Below, in pieces: positions 10,401 through 23,022 of a stretch of 64,000 nucleotides of DNA (the first letter of the stretch is position 1; the number at the start of each line of letters is the position of its first letter). The stretch comes from Mytilinidion resinicola (lineage: Eukaryota; Ascomycota; Dothideomycetes; Mytilinidiales; Mytilinidiaceae). Both the position numbers and the translations under genes were made by a program. The stretch spans positions 507,600-571,599 of the forward strand of contig NW_022985463.1 in assembly GCF_010093595.1 (NCBI RefSeq), given 5' to 3'. A model generated the notes under the pieces. That model saw nothing but the letters and a program-made list of their open reading frames with translations, was not told the DNA's origin and ran no database searches.

Positions 10401-13195
10401 TCTTTGAAAGAGGCATTATAGATCCTTAGACTTTCGTATGGAATGATAGGATTAATATAGGTAAAAAGGGGATCAAATGTGATAAGGGAAGATGAGTTGA
10501 ATTAATGAGTGATGAGTTGATGCTGATGCTGACACTCGCAGAGATCCCAATGGGACAGCGAGAAAATTGATTAGAGTATTACTGGACTTATGATACGGAT
10601 GCCTCCATAGAGGAATTAGGTAGATGCATGATATTTTAGTAGTTGAGGTGGTGGTGGCTGCTGATTCTGATGCGAAGCCAGGCGCTGACACTGATGACGT
10701 GCGGGGAGTCGGACTTTGAATGATCCTTGAAATTGCCGAGCTACTAATAAAGAATAGATATGTGAAACCGGTACGACAACGAGTTCATGTTTGATACAGG
10801 TACGCTTTTACACTCATTCTTCGTCTTTCAGGTACACATAGCTAGTAGAAGTGAATGTCTTTCGAAAACACGTGATTTTGAACGTAATCCGAGTACCGGC
10901 CCGAGAACTGTCGACCTTGTCCCTAAGATCCTAATCCTGATGGATGTTTCTGAAGTTGAAAGCTACTTACCAAATTAAAGCTGAGCTCTGGCCCTGTGAC
11001 TTGCACAGAAGGCCGTCTATAGACCGTACCACTCGCGGTTGCTATTATATTGGCATATTTTGCTGCCCCTTTGGCTTTACAAGACGAATTCTGCCACCAT
11101 TCGTCAATCCTCCTGATGTGTCACCATAAAGACTGACAAGTCGCGGGCAGGTTACCTTTTGACTGTCAAGAGAGAGCCGGTCTCCAATGTACGAATTCTC
11201 GAAGAAGCGATAAGAAGCTACTGAAATCAAAGCCTCTACCTGCGTAGAAACGCGGAATTGACAGCTCGGTGCATTTGCCGCTGGTACAACCATTTGAAAG
11301 CCGTGAGAACGCCAATGAAAGCGAGCAGGTCGAATTTCCTTCAGGTAGTGGTTCCTCATCTCACCACTACTCAGCATACTCACTTGCCTCTATGCTAATA
11401 GCCCACTCGGACAACCGCGATGGCCTGCATGGCATCGGGCGTGATGCCGAATTCAAAACGAACGGGGCGAACGTATGCAAGCCCCTCACCCGAAGGGCTC
11501 GTGGCCCCTGTCGCTTCTTGATTACATGCTTTATCTCGTTCGTGTCTGCAATGGCCCAGAGTGAGGCGCTCTTGTATGGGGTGACGCGACGGATGATGCC
11601 GATCTGGTTGTCCGCACAGTGTTGACGCGGGATTGACGCGGTGTTGATGATGCTCGCGGCCCAATAAGGCTGGAGATCTTTGACCGGAGGGACCACGTCG
11701 TCGATGTGGTGGATCTTGGGGCTCTTTCAGCTGGTACAGCGGCTACCGGTGTCGCTCTAGAACGGTTGCAGTGCTGGCCAACCGTTGAAGCTACATGCTG
11801 TCTTCTGATACACGGCTGTGGCTTCTCTTGGATCATGCGGCATTTTGATGACTCGAAGTCTTTGTGCACTGAAACGATAGGAGAAAGGGACTTGGAACAG
11901 CACCATACATTGATTTAAGGTTTCATATGCTTAGAAAAGTCTCTGAATTCTTCGAGGTGCAGCTTCGATGGCGTGCTGATGAAGAGACCTGTACCCGGTC
12001 CTGACCGGATTAGTATCGTCAAGGACTATGCCAGTTGCCACTCCACGATGCCATGGAGGAACCTCAGGGTGCGGCATACGTGCATACTACGTACGAACGA
12101 CTCGCGGGGTGGAGTCCGGCACGTTGGGCGCGAAGAAGCCAGCGGACAGTCTCACGTTGAAGAGGCTTCGAGATGTGGAGTTTGTTGCATATCCAAGCCC
12201 CTTTGGGCGCGTGCTCGAGCAACGAGACCTGAACGAGGCCTGAAGAAGTATCACAAGAGCGTCGGTGCAGCGCGACGTGTACAAGAGATCGCAGATCTTT
12301 GACTTTCCAAATGCAGGGCCATCCATGGCGGCGGGCCTAGCAGCCCAACGGTGCTTGGGAGGGGCAGAGGGTGCCATTGTCGAAGTTTCGGCATAGTCTT
12401 AAGGGGAGTCGGCGGAGTCTGGCGGCGAAGAAGGAGATGGACGCCCAACGGTGTTATGTAAGTGGGCGAGGAGAAGGATGCAAATAGGGTGAATGCAGGG
12501 GGCGTCTCTGCGGTCTCCATCAGCCTTCAACATCGGCGCAGGGTCTTTGATCTTGGCAGCCGTGACGTCTGTCGCTCGATGCCCGCTCTCATCACTGGCA
12601 GCCCGCCACAAGTGGCCCATCCAACCTCGATTCACTTCGGGCACACACGACACCCCTATCCGCCCTCTCTACACCAGCCAGGCCCGAATATCTTCGCCCA
12701 GGGCCCTCGCATCAGGAGCCCGAGTGCTGCGAGCCCGTGTTCCCCCACATCCTCGACTCGCATCCTCGCCTCTTGCCTCACACCTGCATCGCCCGCCCTC
12801 CACTGCGCGCTGAGTCCTGGGGCAATCCTGTTCCGGGTGCATCGTTCACGCTCTCTGCCCGACGGCGCCCTGCTGTGCTGCTTGCTCGGCTTCTGCTGCC
12901 GCGCTCGCCGCTTGGGCTGCCCGTGTCGTCTGCTCCGCCGGCTAGCTGCAACTGAGGCCTTCGCCGAGTGCCTCTCCCCACCGCAAGGCCAGCCTGGAGC
13001 CAGCGCAGACGGATATTGCAGCAGCACGAGGGATCCGCCGGCCAGCTCATCTGGCGCCCGTCTTTATCGCCTCTAGCCCGGAATGTACGTCGGTGTCAGC
13101 CATTCTTCCTGTCCGCGCCTCAACAAGCGCATTTCTATCTCGTTTGTTCCTTCAGTCCTGCCCTCGTTGTCTTTCGCGCTGCTAACATCCTCGCC
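10401..13195. other. 2.8 kb without a recognised gene
   Basis: Only short frames on both strands, none with a domain I know. Between about 12600 and 13195 the sequence becomes C/T-rich and TATA-free, which suits the promoter and long 5' leader of the large gene starting at 13196. The stretch 10400-12500 may hold decayed sequence, but I could not link frames into a known family. Confidence 0.4.
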
Positions 13196-16100
13196 ATGGA
13201 CAGTGTTCTCATCCCCTCGAGCACTACTGGCAAGCAAGGGCGTAGCTACTCGTACAGCTACACCCCGCCGTACATCCCGCGACGTCATTCGGTAGCCGCG
13301 GGCACTCCAAAACCCCCAGCAACCACCGAACCTCCAAGTACCCCCAAAACACCAAAGACACCAAGGCCTCCGCTGACAGCCATTGCCACATCTCCGCCGG
13401 TGTTGGTCAACGTTCAACCTCCAGCCATGGCGGGACACTACCGTCCTGCCTCGCCTCGGCGGATCGTGGCTCCTGGACGAGCGTCCACTGGAACATTCGG
13501 CGATGGCGCTCACGGCAGCTACGATCCATACTACCCTGCAAGGACGCGGGATCTCGACTCACCACGGACCAGCGGCGAGAGGATTGTCGTTCCCGTAACT
13601 CACACCTCACATCAGTACGCCCCTAGCTCCTCATCCTCTAGATCTTCAACGAAATACGACCCGTACTCGGGACGGCCCAGACGTAACACTCTCACCGAAT
13701 CTGAAGGTCGCCTTCCCCGACCCTCCTCGAACTCCCTAACACCGGCTATGTCCATCAGGACCCATGGCAACGTCAGCAACGTCATTCATTCCGAGCAACC
13801 ACGGCCCTCGAGTCCTCTGGCTCGTTCTTGGGACAGCCGTGGAGAGACATACATCACCCCGCCAGCCTCTCAGCCTCGACGTGAGCACAAGAGAATCTAC
13901 AGCGTGGATGACAGTCACACGGCAAAGCTCATCGCGGAGCAGCGAGAAATCGTAGACCCCCGACGACGGGACAACGCCCACATTGGATACAAGTCCACTA
14001 CTACAAGTGGAGGGCGAAGCTATCATCACAACAAGCCGCTAGTCCGCAGCAGTGAGCCGGTGGCCCGCAGCAGCGAGGTCAACGATGATGCTTTTTCTTA
14101 CACAGACCCTGCGTCCATGTACCGCGATACGGAGCCTACCTGGAGGAGACGACGTGGAAGCCAGGAGCGGACACCTCGGCCAACCAGCCTCATCATGGAT
14201 AGCACTGCTCCACGAGCATCACTACGTGAGCTGGGCCCACCTCCGTCCTCTACTCGGGCTTTCGACAAGATCAACAGCGGCGTTGGAAGGTCTGGAAGCT
14301 TGCGGGACCCTGTTCCGTTACCTTCCCATGATCGATCGTCCTCCCACGACCGATCTGGCGGATACCGCGAGATCGACCCATACGCTGCGCCCACCCGCTC
14401 CTCGTCTACTCGATATGCACCTGCTAAGGTGCACCAAGACGGCTACGATGGGCATGAGGACCGTCGTGAGCGTGGACGCCATCTCGGCGGTGGGAGATAC
14501 GAAGACCCAGATGTTGCAACCAGGGGTTTTGGAATTCGGTCTGGTGGTGAACCATACCAGGCACGTGAACCCAGCCTTGATCGTGAACCCATTTGGGACG
14601 CTCGTGACCAGCCTGGCCGAAGAATTGAAGAATACCCACCTGGTCCTTATTATGCTGACGAAGATGTTCGTCGTTTACAGGACCCTCGTCTTTCTGACGC
14701 CCGGCTACCAGACCCTCGAGTCTCTGACGTTCGGATACCTGATCCACGAATTTCAGATCCTCGGCTCGCCGATCCACGTCTTGCTGATCCACGAGTCGCC
14801 GATCCTCGCTTCTCAGACTCACGAGTTTCAGACCCACGTCTTCCTAATCCACGTCTTACTGACCCACGCCTCACTGACCCACGCCTCACTGACCCACGCC
14901 TCACTGACCCACGAATCCCCGACCCGCGATCTTCTGATTCTCGCATTCCAGACCCTCGGATTGCTCGGGAACGTGATGCTATCCCTTACCGGGAAGCTGA
15001 GCGCGAAAAGGACCTTGGCCGTTCCGATCGTGACAGAGGTGTAGACCGTGAAAGAGAGAGGGAGCGAGAGCGAGAACGGGAGCGCCCACGCGATCGAGAC
15101 CGCGATAGGGACCGTGACTCAGACCGCGAGCGAGAACGCGAAAGAGAAAGCGGACGAGAGCGTCGCAAAGATCGCGATACCGACTACGACCGACGTGATC
15201 GAGATGTTGGCCTAGCTTCGGCAGCCGTCGCCGGTGCTGCTGCCACATATGGTGCTGGCGAGGTACTGAAGAGTCGTGATCGCGACTCTGACCGAGAACG
15301 CGAGCGACGCAAGGAACGCGACCGCGATGGTGATCGTGACCGTCGGGACAGGGAATACGAAGATCGACCTCGACCTCCAGCCTCCGTTCCGCCCAACTCG
15401 GCTGCCTTTGCCGCTTCTGAAGCTGATCGAACGCCACGAGAGCGGCGGTACGAGGAAGAGGAGGACCGAAGCCGCCATCACCGCCGACAGTTCTCGTCGG
15501 ATGAGCGGTCTGAAGCAGAACGTGAACGTCCTCGACATTACGTCGAAAAGGAGCCCGAGACCTTGAAACTAGGCAATCGTGACAAGCCAACCCTAGAAAC
15601 CGTTCTAGACCCCGAAGAGGACTATCGCCGTCGCGTGGCTCAAGAACTTGAGCGCAGCAAGAAACCTACACGAGATCGTGACTCTAGCGACTCTGATCGT
15701 GAGAAAGATCGCCGCCGGAGGAGGGACCGAGACTCTGACCGCCCCAGAGATGAGCGTGATCGTGTGGCAACTGGAGATTCCATTGACTCCCGTGGTCCAC
15801 CGCCTCCTAGATCAAGGGATATGGAATCCCAACCACGCCAGCACGAGCGGTCCAACAGTGTACTTGATACCGGCCTCACCCAAGAGCCTGACGCTCTCGC
15901 CGTCGCGGATTCCGATGGCCCTGCCGACCGCGAAGGCAACCGTGTTCGCATCGTGTCGCCGCCAAAAGAGGATCCTGCACCCATCAAGGGCATCTTGCGC
16001 AAGCCGACAGAGAAGTTCCCGTGGCATCCAGATCCAATCCGGGAAGGGGTTGCCCCGCTGAAGACTGGAAAGACCAAGGACATTCCGCCAGATGCACGCT

Positions 16101-16496
16101 GGACAAAGATCGATCGACGCCTTGTGAACCCGGAGGCTCTTGAAGAGGCTCAAGAGCGGTTTGAAGAGCGTCAGGATTGTGTGATCGTTTTGCGAGTTCT
16201 AACAAAGGAGGATATCCAAAAGCTTGCAGATCGGACCAAGCAGATTCGGGACAAACGAGAAGGTTAGTTGAAAACATGGGCTCCACCATCAGCAACATGA
16301 GGAACAAATTGTTGACCTGATAGCTCATGCAGAATCCGATGATTACGACCGGGACCGCCACGATCGTCGTGAGCACGATGATAAGAAGCATGGCCACCGC
16401 AGCAATGATGAAGGGCGGAGCAAACACAAGTACTCAGATGACTCTGACTCCGAGGACGAGCCAAGAAGGCCTCGGATGATCGAAGGACAGCATTGA
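13196..16496 (+). CDS. Large R/D/E-rich protein with DPR repeats and conserved C-terminal domain
   Basis: Two exons, 13196-16262 and 16333-16496, joined across a 70-nt GTTAGT..GCAG intron; 1076 residues. The ATG at 13196 (GCCATGGAC) is preferred over an open upstream extension of 76 codons that is low-complexity and lies in the leader. The first 480 residues are Ser/Pro/Arg-rich and probably disordered. Residues about 490-590 are a tandem array built on DPR (LSDPR, LADPR, LTDPR). Residues about 590-730 are Arg-Asp/Arg-Glu dipeptide repeats like those of splicing-related proteins. Near residues 914-1022 is an ordered region (KGILRKPTEKFPWHPDP, DARWTKIDRRLVNPEAL, DCVIVLRVLTKEDIQKLA) that I believe is the fungal domain catalogued as DUF8035. 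Exon 2 adds a His/Asp/Arg-rich tail. Function is unknown; a nuclear or RNA-related role is a guess from the RD repeats. Confidence 0.85.
14660..14965 (+). repeat. In-gene tandem repeat encoding xxDPR units
   Basis: Units of 15 bp or multiples encode (L/I/V)(S/T/A/P)DPR about twenty times. Four consecutive copies near 14860-14915 are almost identical at DNA level (GACCCACGCCTCACT), which suggests recent expansion, while outer copies have diverged. The array stays in frame throughout. Confidence 0.85.
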
Positions 16497-17110
16497 TGGG
16501 TTTTGGGTAACCGAAATGAGCGACTAGCGATTGCATGAACAGCGAAGGGAGTGCTTTGGATGACTGCGTTTGAGCGAGGAGTTGAGTCAGTGCAAGCGTA
16601 GGATAGTACTATAACAGCGAAAGTGTTTCCTCTGGAAGTGGATTGCTGGCAGGTGTGGATTATTTGGCGGAGCAATGAGGTTCTACTAATGATACTTGCG
16701 AATCAACACCAGGCATTTACCAGACGCTTATCCATCTCTCTTTTACTCACTGAAACACTTGCCGAAATCCGGGACCAAACGATTCTGTACGGGCGACAAC
16801 TAGTCCACGATCCCTTTCAAGGCCTTGAAATTCGGATGCCCCTCGTCCCAACCCACTCAAGGCGCTTGCTGCCCTTCTCCGATGCCCGGAATGAGCCCTA
16901 TCGCCTTCCTCTTTGACTCGTCTCTGCCGTCTCCGCCTCAGGAGAGCTCTAACACGACCAGCCTCCGCTCCCATCTGCGAAGCTGCTATGACTGCGCTTG
17001 AGGTGTTGGAAAACCGTAGGATTCCTACCCAAGAGAAAACAAGCGGTGGGTGTTTGCAGACTCGGCCGATCGTTCCTACGAAATGTACAGCTGACCGTCC
17101 TCGCAGAAAA
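16497..17110. other. Gap between convergent genes, nothing recognised
   Basis: About 600 bp between the stop codon of the R/D/E-rich gene and that of the broken regulator. Only short frames without domains. Confidence 0.4.
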
Positions 17111-19562
17111 TCAAAACAGCACATCCTCGTCTAGAAAGCTCATGATCTGCTGATTACCGAAAAACCAATCACCCAGTGCAGACATCTGAGGACCACCAGC
17201 CTCTAACGCCTCATTTCCTGTTGCCCCTACGTCTATCCCGTAGTCCACGAAGTCAAACTCGTCCACAGAATCTATCAGATTGTGGGTTAAGGTCGGGTTT
17301 ACGGGCGAAGAAGAACTGTTTGAACCGAAGTAGAGCCCTATAGCCTGGCAGAGAAGCTTATACAATCGATATGGGTGCGTGGCCGACTCCGGGGAAGCTG
17401 CGTCAGGCTGCAACGAGACTGCGAAGCGATTCAAGCGGTCTAGGTCGGCGACATCCAAAAGCTGGACAGCGCAGGTAAACAGGATACTGAACGGGACAAA
17501 AGGAACGTGCAAGATTTCCCTGTCAAATGCGGTTAGTCCGAACCTCTGGTGACATGAGGACCCAGCATCGGTTTCTGGAAAACACATCGTGGAAAGAAAC
17601 AATGAACTCACCAGTTGAAATATTTCGTTTCCATGAGTGGGTCATTTTTGCAGCCACGTACGCACATGATACATTGCTCGTGTATTTCCAGAGCGTCGCG
17701 AGCGACAGCAACACAGTCGTCTGAAACACCGCTTGGGGAGCTTCGAGCGGCGGGGATGGCCCTGAGAATCAAAGCCAGTAAAGAAGTTTGGCAAACCATG
17801 TCGCACTGCAGCCACACGACTCGCATTTGGTCTATTTCACTACCGTTGGGCTGATTGGTAACACCCTACCACGGCCTATCAGCGAGGTCTAAAGTCAAAG
17901 AAGGTAATAAAGGCATACTAGAACCTCGGAGTGTGTTTCTTTGATCGTTTCTCATAATTCTCTTGCGAGTGCCTCAGCCAAATGACCGCGTTCCTCATCT
18001 GGTCGAGATAGGCCCGCTGGGCTGTACAGTTGGTCGTAGGCTCTTTCCTGAATACTTGCAACCTTAGTATGCCGTGGCTCATCCGGGTTCATTTCTAACG
18101 TAATTTCAGCGTCGTGAATGTTGGATGGTCGGCCAAGTCGAAGCGAAAGCCCTTTCTCGATTCTATGAACCGTCCAAAACAGACATTCTTGGGAAGCTCG
18201 TAGGGGTTGGTCAGTTCCTCCTCGGGAGTGACGGCGATGATATCTCAGCGTCTGGCAGAGATCTGTGGTAGCTGAAATAAAAGTCCAAGCCATTGTAGCT
18301 TTAAACTCTTCAATTGCGTTGAATGCCTACGATGAGCATTAGCGGCAATTTTCCAGCCGTTGTTCAGATGTGGCATACGTACTCCAAGCGTTAATGTCGC
18401 AATGACCTCCATGGATGCTGGTAACAGAAGTGGGAGCCGCGAAAGAGCGCTGTGGAAGTTCTTCCGACAGAGTCGAGAATATCCACGGTAGTCTTAGAGT
18501 CCAGATACGATGACATGCTCTGAGAATATGTAGGAGAGGTACCCATTGGCGGGGATAAGGTCCCATTCACTATAATCATCTACAGCGAAGTACACCTTTC
18601 GACAGATCTCGGCAAATTTCTGGGGAGGAGGTATACGAGATATCCAGGCAATTATAGTATGCCCCTCATGGTCTGATGTTGGTGTCAGGGATTTTGTGGC
18701 ATTCGTTCCTGGTGAGAAACCAACCCCTAACCCACCGCAATACCGCCATGACCGCCTCCAAGGGGGGCATGGGAGGCTTGACCTGGTAATTTGCGACGTT
18801 GTCCTCTGGAAAAGACAAGTCGCGAACGGCAGCAGGGTCTTCCAGAGCCTGTACTAAGCTTTCCAATGATGAAAGCACTTCAGTCGCTTCAGGCCCGACA
18901 TCTCTGGAGCCTGTATCTTCTACAACAGCTTTGACAAATTCGATGATGTGAGTCGAGTGGCCCCATAAAGGTTCGCCAACCGATGCGGGTGCAGGCTGAT
19001 GTTCGATTAGAGGCTTCACCAAATCAGCTTGATTGAGATGCCTTATAGAGCCGTCTTCAGGCTGGATCTCATCTGGAGTGACGTTGAGCTGCTGCAGAAG
19101 AAGTTTGATGCCGTCAATGTCCCTTGCAATGCCATCGAATTTCTGCTCGCTGAATAAACAACACCGTATGAACACTCCACATTAGGAAGATGTCAAATAG
19201 CTCACGCGAAAGTTAACTCACTATTGTGCTGATATCAACACCCTCTGCTTCGGAGTTGTTGTTCTAGACGCGACCGCACTGTGAGTACAATTGAGCGTGG
19301 CAGAGATGCAATTCGAACATGGTGACGCTCTGTCACAACCAGTCCGCTTGAAAATGGTCTGTTAACCTCATTCCTTTCTCCGACGGCCTATGCGCGCGAA
19401 ATGAAAGAGCCTGACCTTTCGAGCACGACACTGATCACACTGTTTCGTCAATGATTAGCTTACGTCAATGAGGAGGACTATCACACATGAGCTCACTGAG
19501 CGACGGGCGATTGCTGGGCCGCCCTTTGAACGCCTGTCGGCATTTTCTCCGCGGGATTCCAT
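17111..19562 (-). pseudogene. Zn2Cys6 transcription factor with in-frame stops
   Basis: A fungal binuclear-zinc-cluster regulator can be rebuilt on the minus strand from eight exons: 19562-19497, 19439-19416, about 19346-19222, 19149-18725, 18672-18383, 18326-17919, 17850-17612 and 17519-17111. The DNA-binding part is CDQCRARK plus CDRASPCSNC. The middle-homology (Fungal_trans) part shows ICRKVYFAVDDYS, FWTVHRIEKGLSLRLGRPS and MVCQTSLLALILRA, and the tail reads MSFLDEDVLF. Two stops interrupt otherwise clean frames: TAA at 18494-18496 (after SEHVIVSGL, before DYRGYSRLCRKNF) and TGA at 17952-17954 (after ALAREL). Both can come from single C-to-T changes (CAA, CGA). The splice between the two halves of the zinc cluster is also not canonical. 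It starts 302 bp from the divergent epimerase gene, which it may once have controlled. Confidence 0.75.
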
Positions 19563-19864
19563 ATTTCAAATCAACGTCCTGGTAGGATAGTGGTTGCAGT
19601 GTCACAGTGGTAGAGTGATGCTCGGGGGCAACAAAGGTTGACGCACGCGCTAGCAACGGATTCGCGCGGGATTCCGGACAGGGCATGGAGGCCTGGCTGA
19701 ATTTCGCATTTCCCGAAACGGACTGTTCTTGTGGGTCTTCTCAAAGAAAGACTCGAGGTTCCAGATACTATCAAGTATCAAGTTGGATTATAATTAGCCA
19801 CGCACCCTTTTCTAAGATTAAGATTCCCAATAACGAATTTTTCAAGTATCCCCAAACAAGCATA
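19563..19864. promoter_or_regulatory. Shared upstream region of a divergent gene pair
   Basis: 302 bp lie between the start codons of the Zn2Cys6 gene (minus) and the epimerase gene (plus). A single regulatory stretch probably served both; a purine/pyrimidine-mixed AAGATTAAGATTCCC precedes the epimerase start. No binding site could be assigned. Confidence 0.4.
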
Positions 19865-21386
19865 ATGGGCCAAAATATTCTCGTCACTGGCGCCGCCGGC
19901 TATATGTAGGACCCGTCACTTTTTTAACTGTCCTAAGCTGATGAAATCGTAGCGGAGGCTCTGTCCTTGCCAGCTTCGTAACTCGTACAAGCGGCCCTAT
20001 CAATGCGGCAAGTATCAGCGCCGTAGTCCGGTCGGAGGACCAAGTCCAAGCCTTGTCAAAGTTGGGCGTCAATGTAATCCAAGTCGATCTCAGCGACGAA
20101 ATGGCGTTGAACGAAGCGGTTGTTCGAAATGAAAGTACGTTGGTATAGCAAACGCATCAGACCAGGCGACTCACATTGTTCTAGTTGATATTGTTGTTCA
20201 TATAGCAAGCTCGATAGATTCGCGTGTGGTATCTCACCTTATCACAGCCCTTGGCCAGCGTCGCAAAGCCAGTGGAGAGGAGGTATTCTTCATCCATGTG
20301 AATCTATTAAGTATCTGTTTATTCGATAGTTTACCGACCTGAAGCCAGTCGTCGGTAGCCGCCCTTTTTGCCACAGAGGGTGGCTGGCTGTATGGGGAAG
20401 TCAAGGATACAGATCAGAGATTTGAGAAAGAGAAGCAGATAGGGGGACCTCACCCTGTTCGCGAGGTAAGTCATGACAGCTTGCCGTATGCTTACATCAT
20501 GAGAACGCTTCTTCTAAACATCTGACAAGACGAACATCCTGGTCACCGAACATGCCAAAGCGCAGGGTGTTACGAGCCTCAACGTTGTGGTGCCAACTGT
20601 CTGTAAGTACCCCTGTGACGGCGCTCTCACAAGGAGCCTGTAAATGGTCGAATGCGGGCTCATTATATGAAAGACGGGAGAGGCAGCGGTGAGTGGCGGA
20701 AGCTGTCCGTAAACATACCAGCATATACCAGGGCCAGCATCAAGCACAAGATCGTCTACAAATTTGATAAGGACGGGGTAAGCTCACCTTTTCACTCTGC
20801 TCTTAAGTAGCAAATGTGCTCGGTACTAGATGACTGCGACATCATGAGACCCCCACTCAACCAGGATGACCCAATGTACTAACGTTTTGATAGAGCCCTC
20901 CCGCAGTGCATATATCAGACTTGACAGCACTATATGCTCTACTTGTGGAGAAGATCTTGCAGAAAGAGCAAGCCCCGAGCGGAGAGAAGGGTTATTACTT
21001 CGCAATGGCCCATAGAGCACCATGGTGGGATGTTATGCAGCATCTCGCCGATGCTCTGCATGCGCGTGGGCTTGTAGCGGAACCCAAAGTCCAAATCTGG
21101 CCCAGCGACGAGATGGCAGCGGAGTATCTGGGGTTTCCGCTTCTATACATCAGGGCTATGTGTACTTCTACGTAAGCGCCTTCTTCCATTGACATGATCA
21201 CAAATATCTAAGAAATGATCTAGTGGGCAACTAGTCCCCGTAAACGCATACCGGCTTGGGTGCCAACCAAAGTGGGACGAGAAGAGATTTCTGGAGAGCA
21301 TGGATGATGAGATTCGAGCTGTTCAGGAACTGGATAAGGTCAAGGATACTGTCTTTGACTCCATCTTGCCCTCCTCCAGAAACTAG
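19865..21386 (+). CDS. NAD(P)-dependent epimerase/dehydratase-like protein (extended SDR)
   Basis: Eight exons: 19865-19905, 19953-20134, 20185-20297, 20349-20465, 20530-20602, 20674-20777, 20894-21171 and 21224-21386. The introns (47-116 nt) all have GT..AG borders, and the sum is exactly 357 codons (356 residues). The Rossmann motif TGAAGYIGG is at residues 8-16, an acidic VDLSD follows, then IDIVVHIASS, and the catalytic YxxxK appears as YGEVK (Tyr127, Lys131). Later conserved-looking parts are GGPHPVRETNI, VVVPTVYGRGSG and PPAVHISDLTALY, as in fungal NAD-dependent epimerases that act in secondary metabolism or detoxification. The product is intact although its divergent regulator is broken. 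Substrate unknown. Confidence 0.85.
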
Positions 21387-22222
21387 ACGTCTATAACGAG
21401 TCAGATACGTAGATGTCTACATCTTTCCAAGTTTCTATTTCATCGACAGTGACCGTCCGCTCCCCACCGTGGAGTACTCAGCTGCGAGCTTGGTTCCTTG
21501 CCACAATTGATTTGTTATTCGCGGATTCTGGAATCGGGGTTGCGAGTAGAAAGTTGCGCAAATGGAATTCCGAGAAAGAAGTCCCAGTCGTCTTTCCCGC
21601 ATGTATTCCTACTTAAGTGGGTCCGTGGCCTTCACTTTCAGTCAGAAGAAGCCAAGGTGAAGCTGATACAGCAGAGAAGAGAAAGGCGCACTGCCATATT
21701 CAAATTGAGGCGTATCTTCGATGACGTGGTGACCAGACCCGATCAGCTTCACTGAGTGGTCAATGGGTGGTAGTATTTCGGTGCCTGCGAATCAAACTTC
21801 TCTTATATTTGGCGCGGAGACTTCTTACTGCTTCACCAGTGCGCCCAAGATTAATTTCAGTTCAATTCGACCAATTGGTGCATCTTCGATGCTCGGAACC
21901 GCCGCCGGCGCCAGTTCACATCTGAGGCACTAGCACTTGGAGATATACCGATGATTATAAGGAGTGGAACGCTCCTGTTTCGAGGTCTCTAAGGTATAGA
22001 TTATTCGGTGAAGAAAGGAAATTTCCTCCCCTTGGAAGACGACCTGGGGGCTTGTAGAGACCAAATTCCCCTCATTACGCTCTTTGAGGCCCACACCCAA
22101 CATTCGACTGTGGCTCAAGCATTTGTCCCCACCCGAGGAAAATACTTGCGATCCTTGCGGTTCGAAACCCCGATCATTCAACGCCACTTCCATCACCCTT
22201 CAAATCAGACTGGTAACCAAAA
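21387..22222. other. About 840 bp between convergent genes, nothing recognised
   Basis: Short frames only (for example 21413-21616), without domains or plausible introns. Confidence 0.4.
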
Positions 22223-23022
22223 TCATCTCCCCGGCATCTCCAACACCTGTCGATGATCCTCAACCTCAACCAATGGAGTTTGTTTATAGACGTACTCGTT
22301 TGCAGATGCAAATTCGGCTCCAGCGCCAACATTCCGTTTCATAAGTCGTGTTCTACCTCGTCGCTCCCACAGCGCCCACGCAATCGCTGAGAGCAACAAG
22401 ACCCCAAGCGTGACTCCCAGCGCAACTCCAACGGTCCTTGTAGAATGCGAGTCGCGCCATTTCGGGGCGCAAATCTCAGATGGTGAGGTAGATGGGGGTG
22501 CGGTAGGACAAGACGACGGTATTAAGCTAATATCTTGGCTTCGAGAAAAGTTTCCGGTGATATTGACCTGCATAATCGGGCCAATGGTGTGCGGGAAAGT
22601 GAGGTTCGAGTTTGCGCATCCATTTATATTCCCACAAACAAAGGTAGTGCCTACGCAGTTCGAGAGAAATTGAAAACTATCCTGCGAGCCTAGATCCAAG
22701 CGCAACGTCAGACTCCACGCGATACATCCTAGTAGTTCGAAGAGAATTAAAATAGTAGAGCACACATACCCGCTTGCATACCTGTGCCGTCTTCTGAGCA
22801 ATACTGTGGGCAAGCGTCTCCCCAATTCCTGTCAGTACATCCTCCGCGATAGACAGCGCCAGAATCGCTATAGCAAAGTCCGCTTCCAGTGCATGATTCT
22901 CCAGCCACACAGCAGGCGCTTACGGACGCTGCTGGATCGCAAGGCACGAATTTTATGTTGCTAATGTCGTCTCCGTTGGTGACATGATTAGGGAAGTAGC
23001 AGACCGAGGAATTCGTCGCCAT
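22223..23022 (-). CDS. Cys-rich single-pass membrane protein, function unknown
   Basis: Exons 23022-22770 and 22728-22223 give 252 residues. The 41-nt intron (GTATGT..CTAG) is very short, so its borders are less sure. The N-terminal half has paired cysteines (SSVCYFPN, ACCVAGESCTGSGLC, GGCTDRNW, ACPQYC) like the fungal family of cell-surface proteins of this design. A Ser/Pro/Thr-rich linker follows, then one membrane helix (VGVALGVTLGVLLLSAIAWAL) with a basic stop-transfer patch (ERRGRTR) and a cytoplasmic tail of about 45 residues. No N-terminal signal peptide is evident. The topology suggests a sensor or wall-anchored surface protein, but no function is known to me. Confidence 0.75.

Noticed and set aside
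11367..11696. Minus frame with VPPVKDLQPYWAASIINTAS, thought to resemble an SDR
   Set aside because: Only a few residues fit; no Gly motif or YxxxK, and the next frames do not join.
19465..19686. 73-residue minus frame upstream of the zinc cluster
   Set aside because: It is out of phase with CDQCRARK; the real first exon starts at 19562 in another frame.
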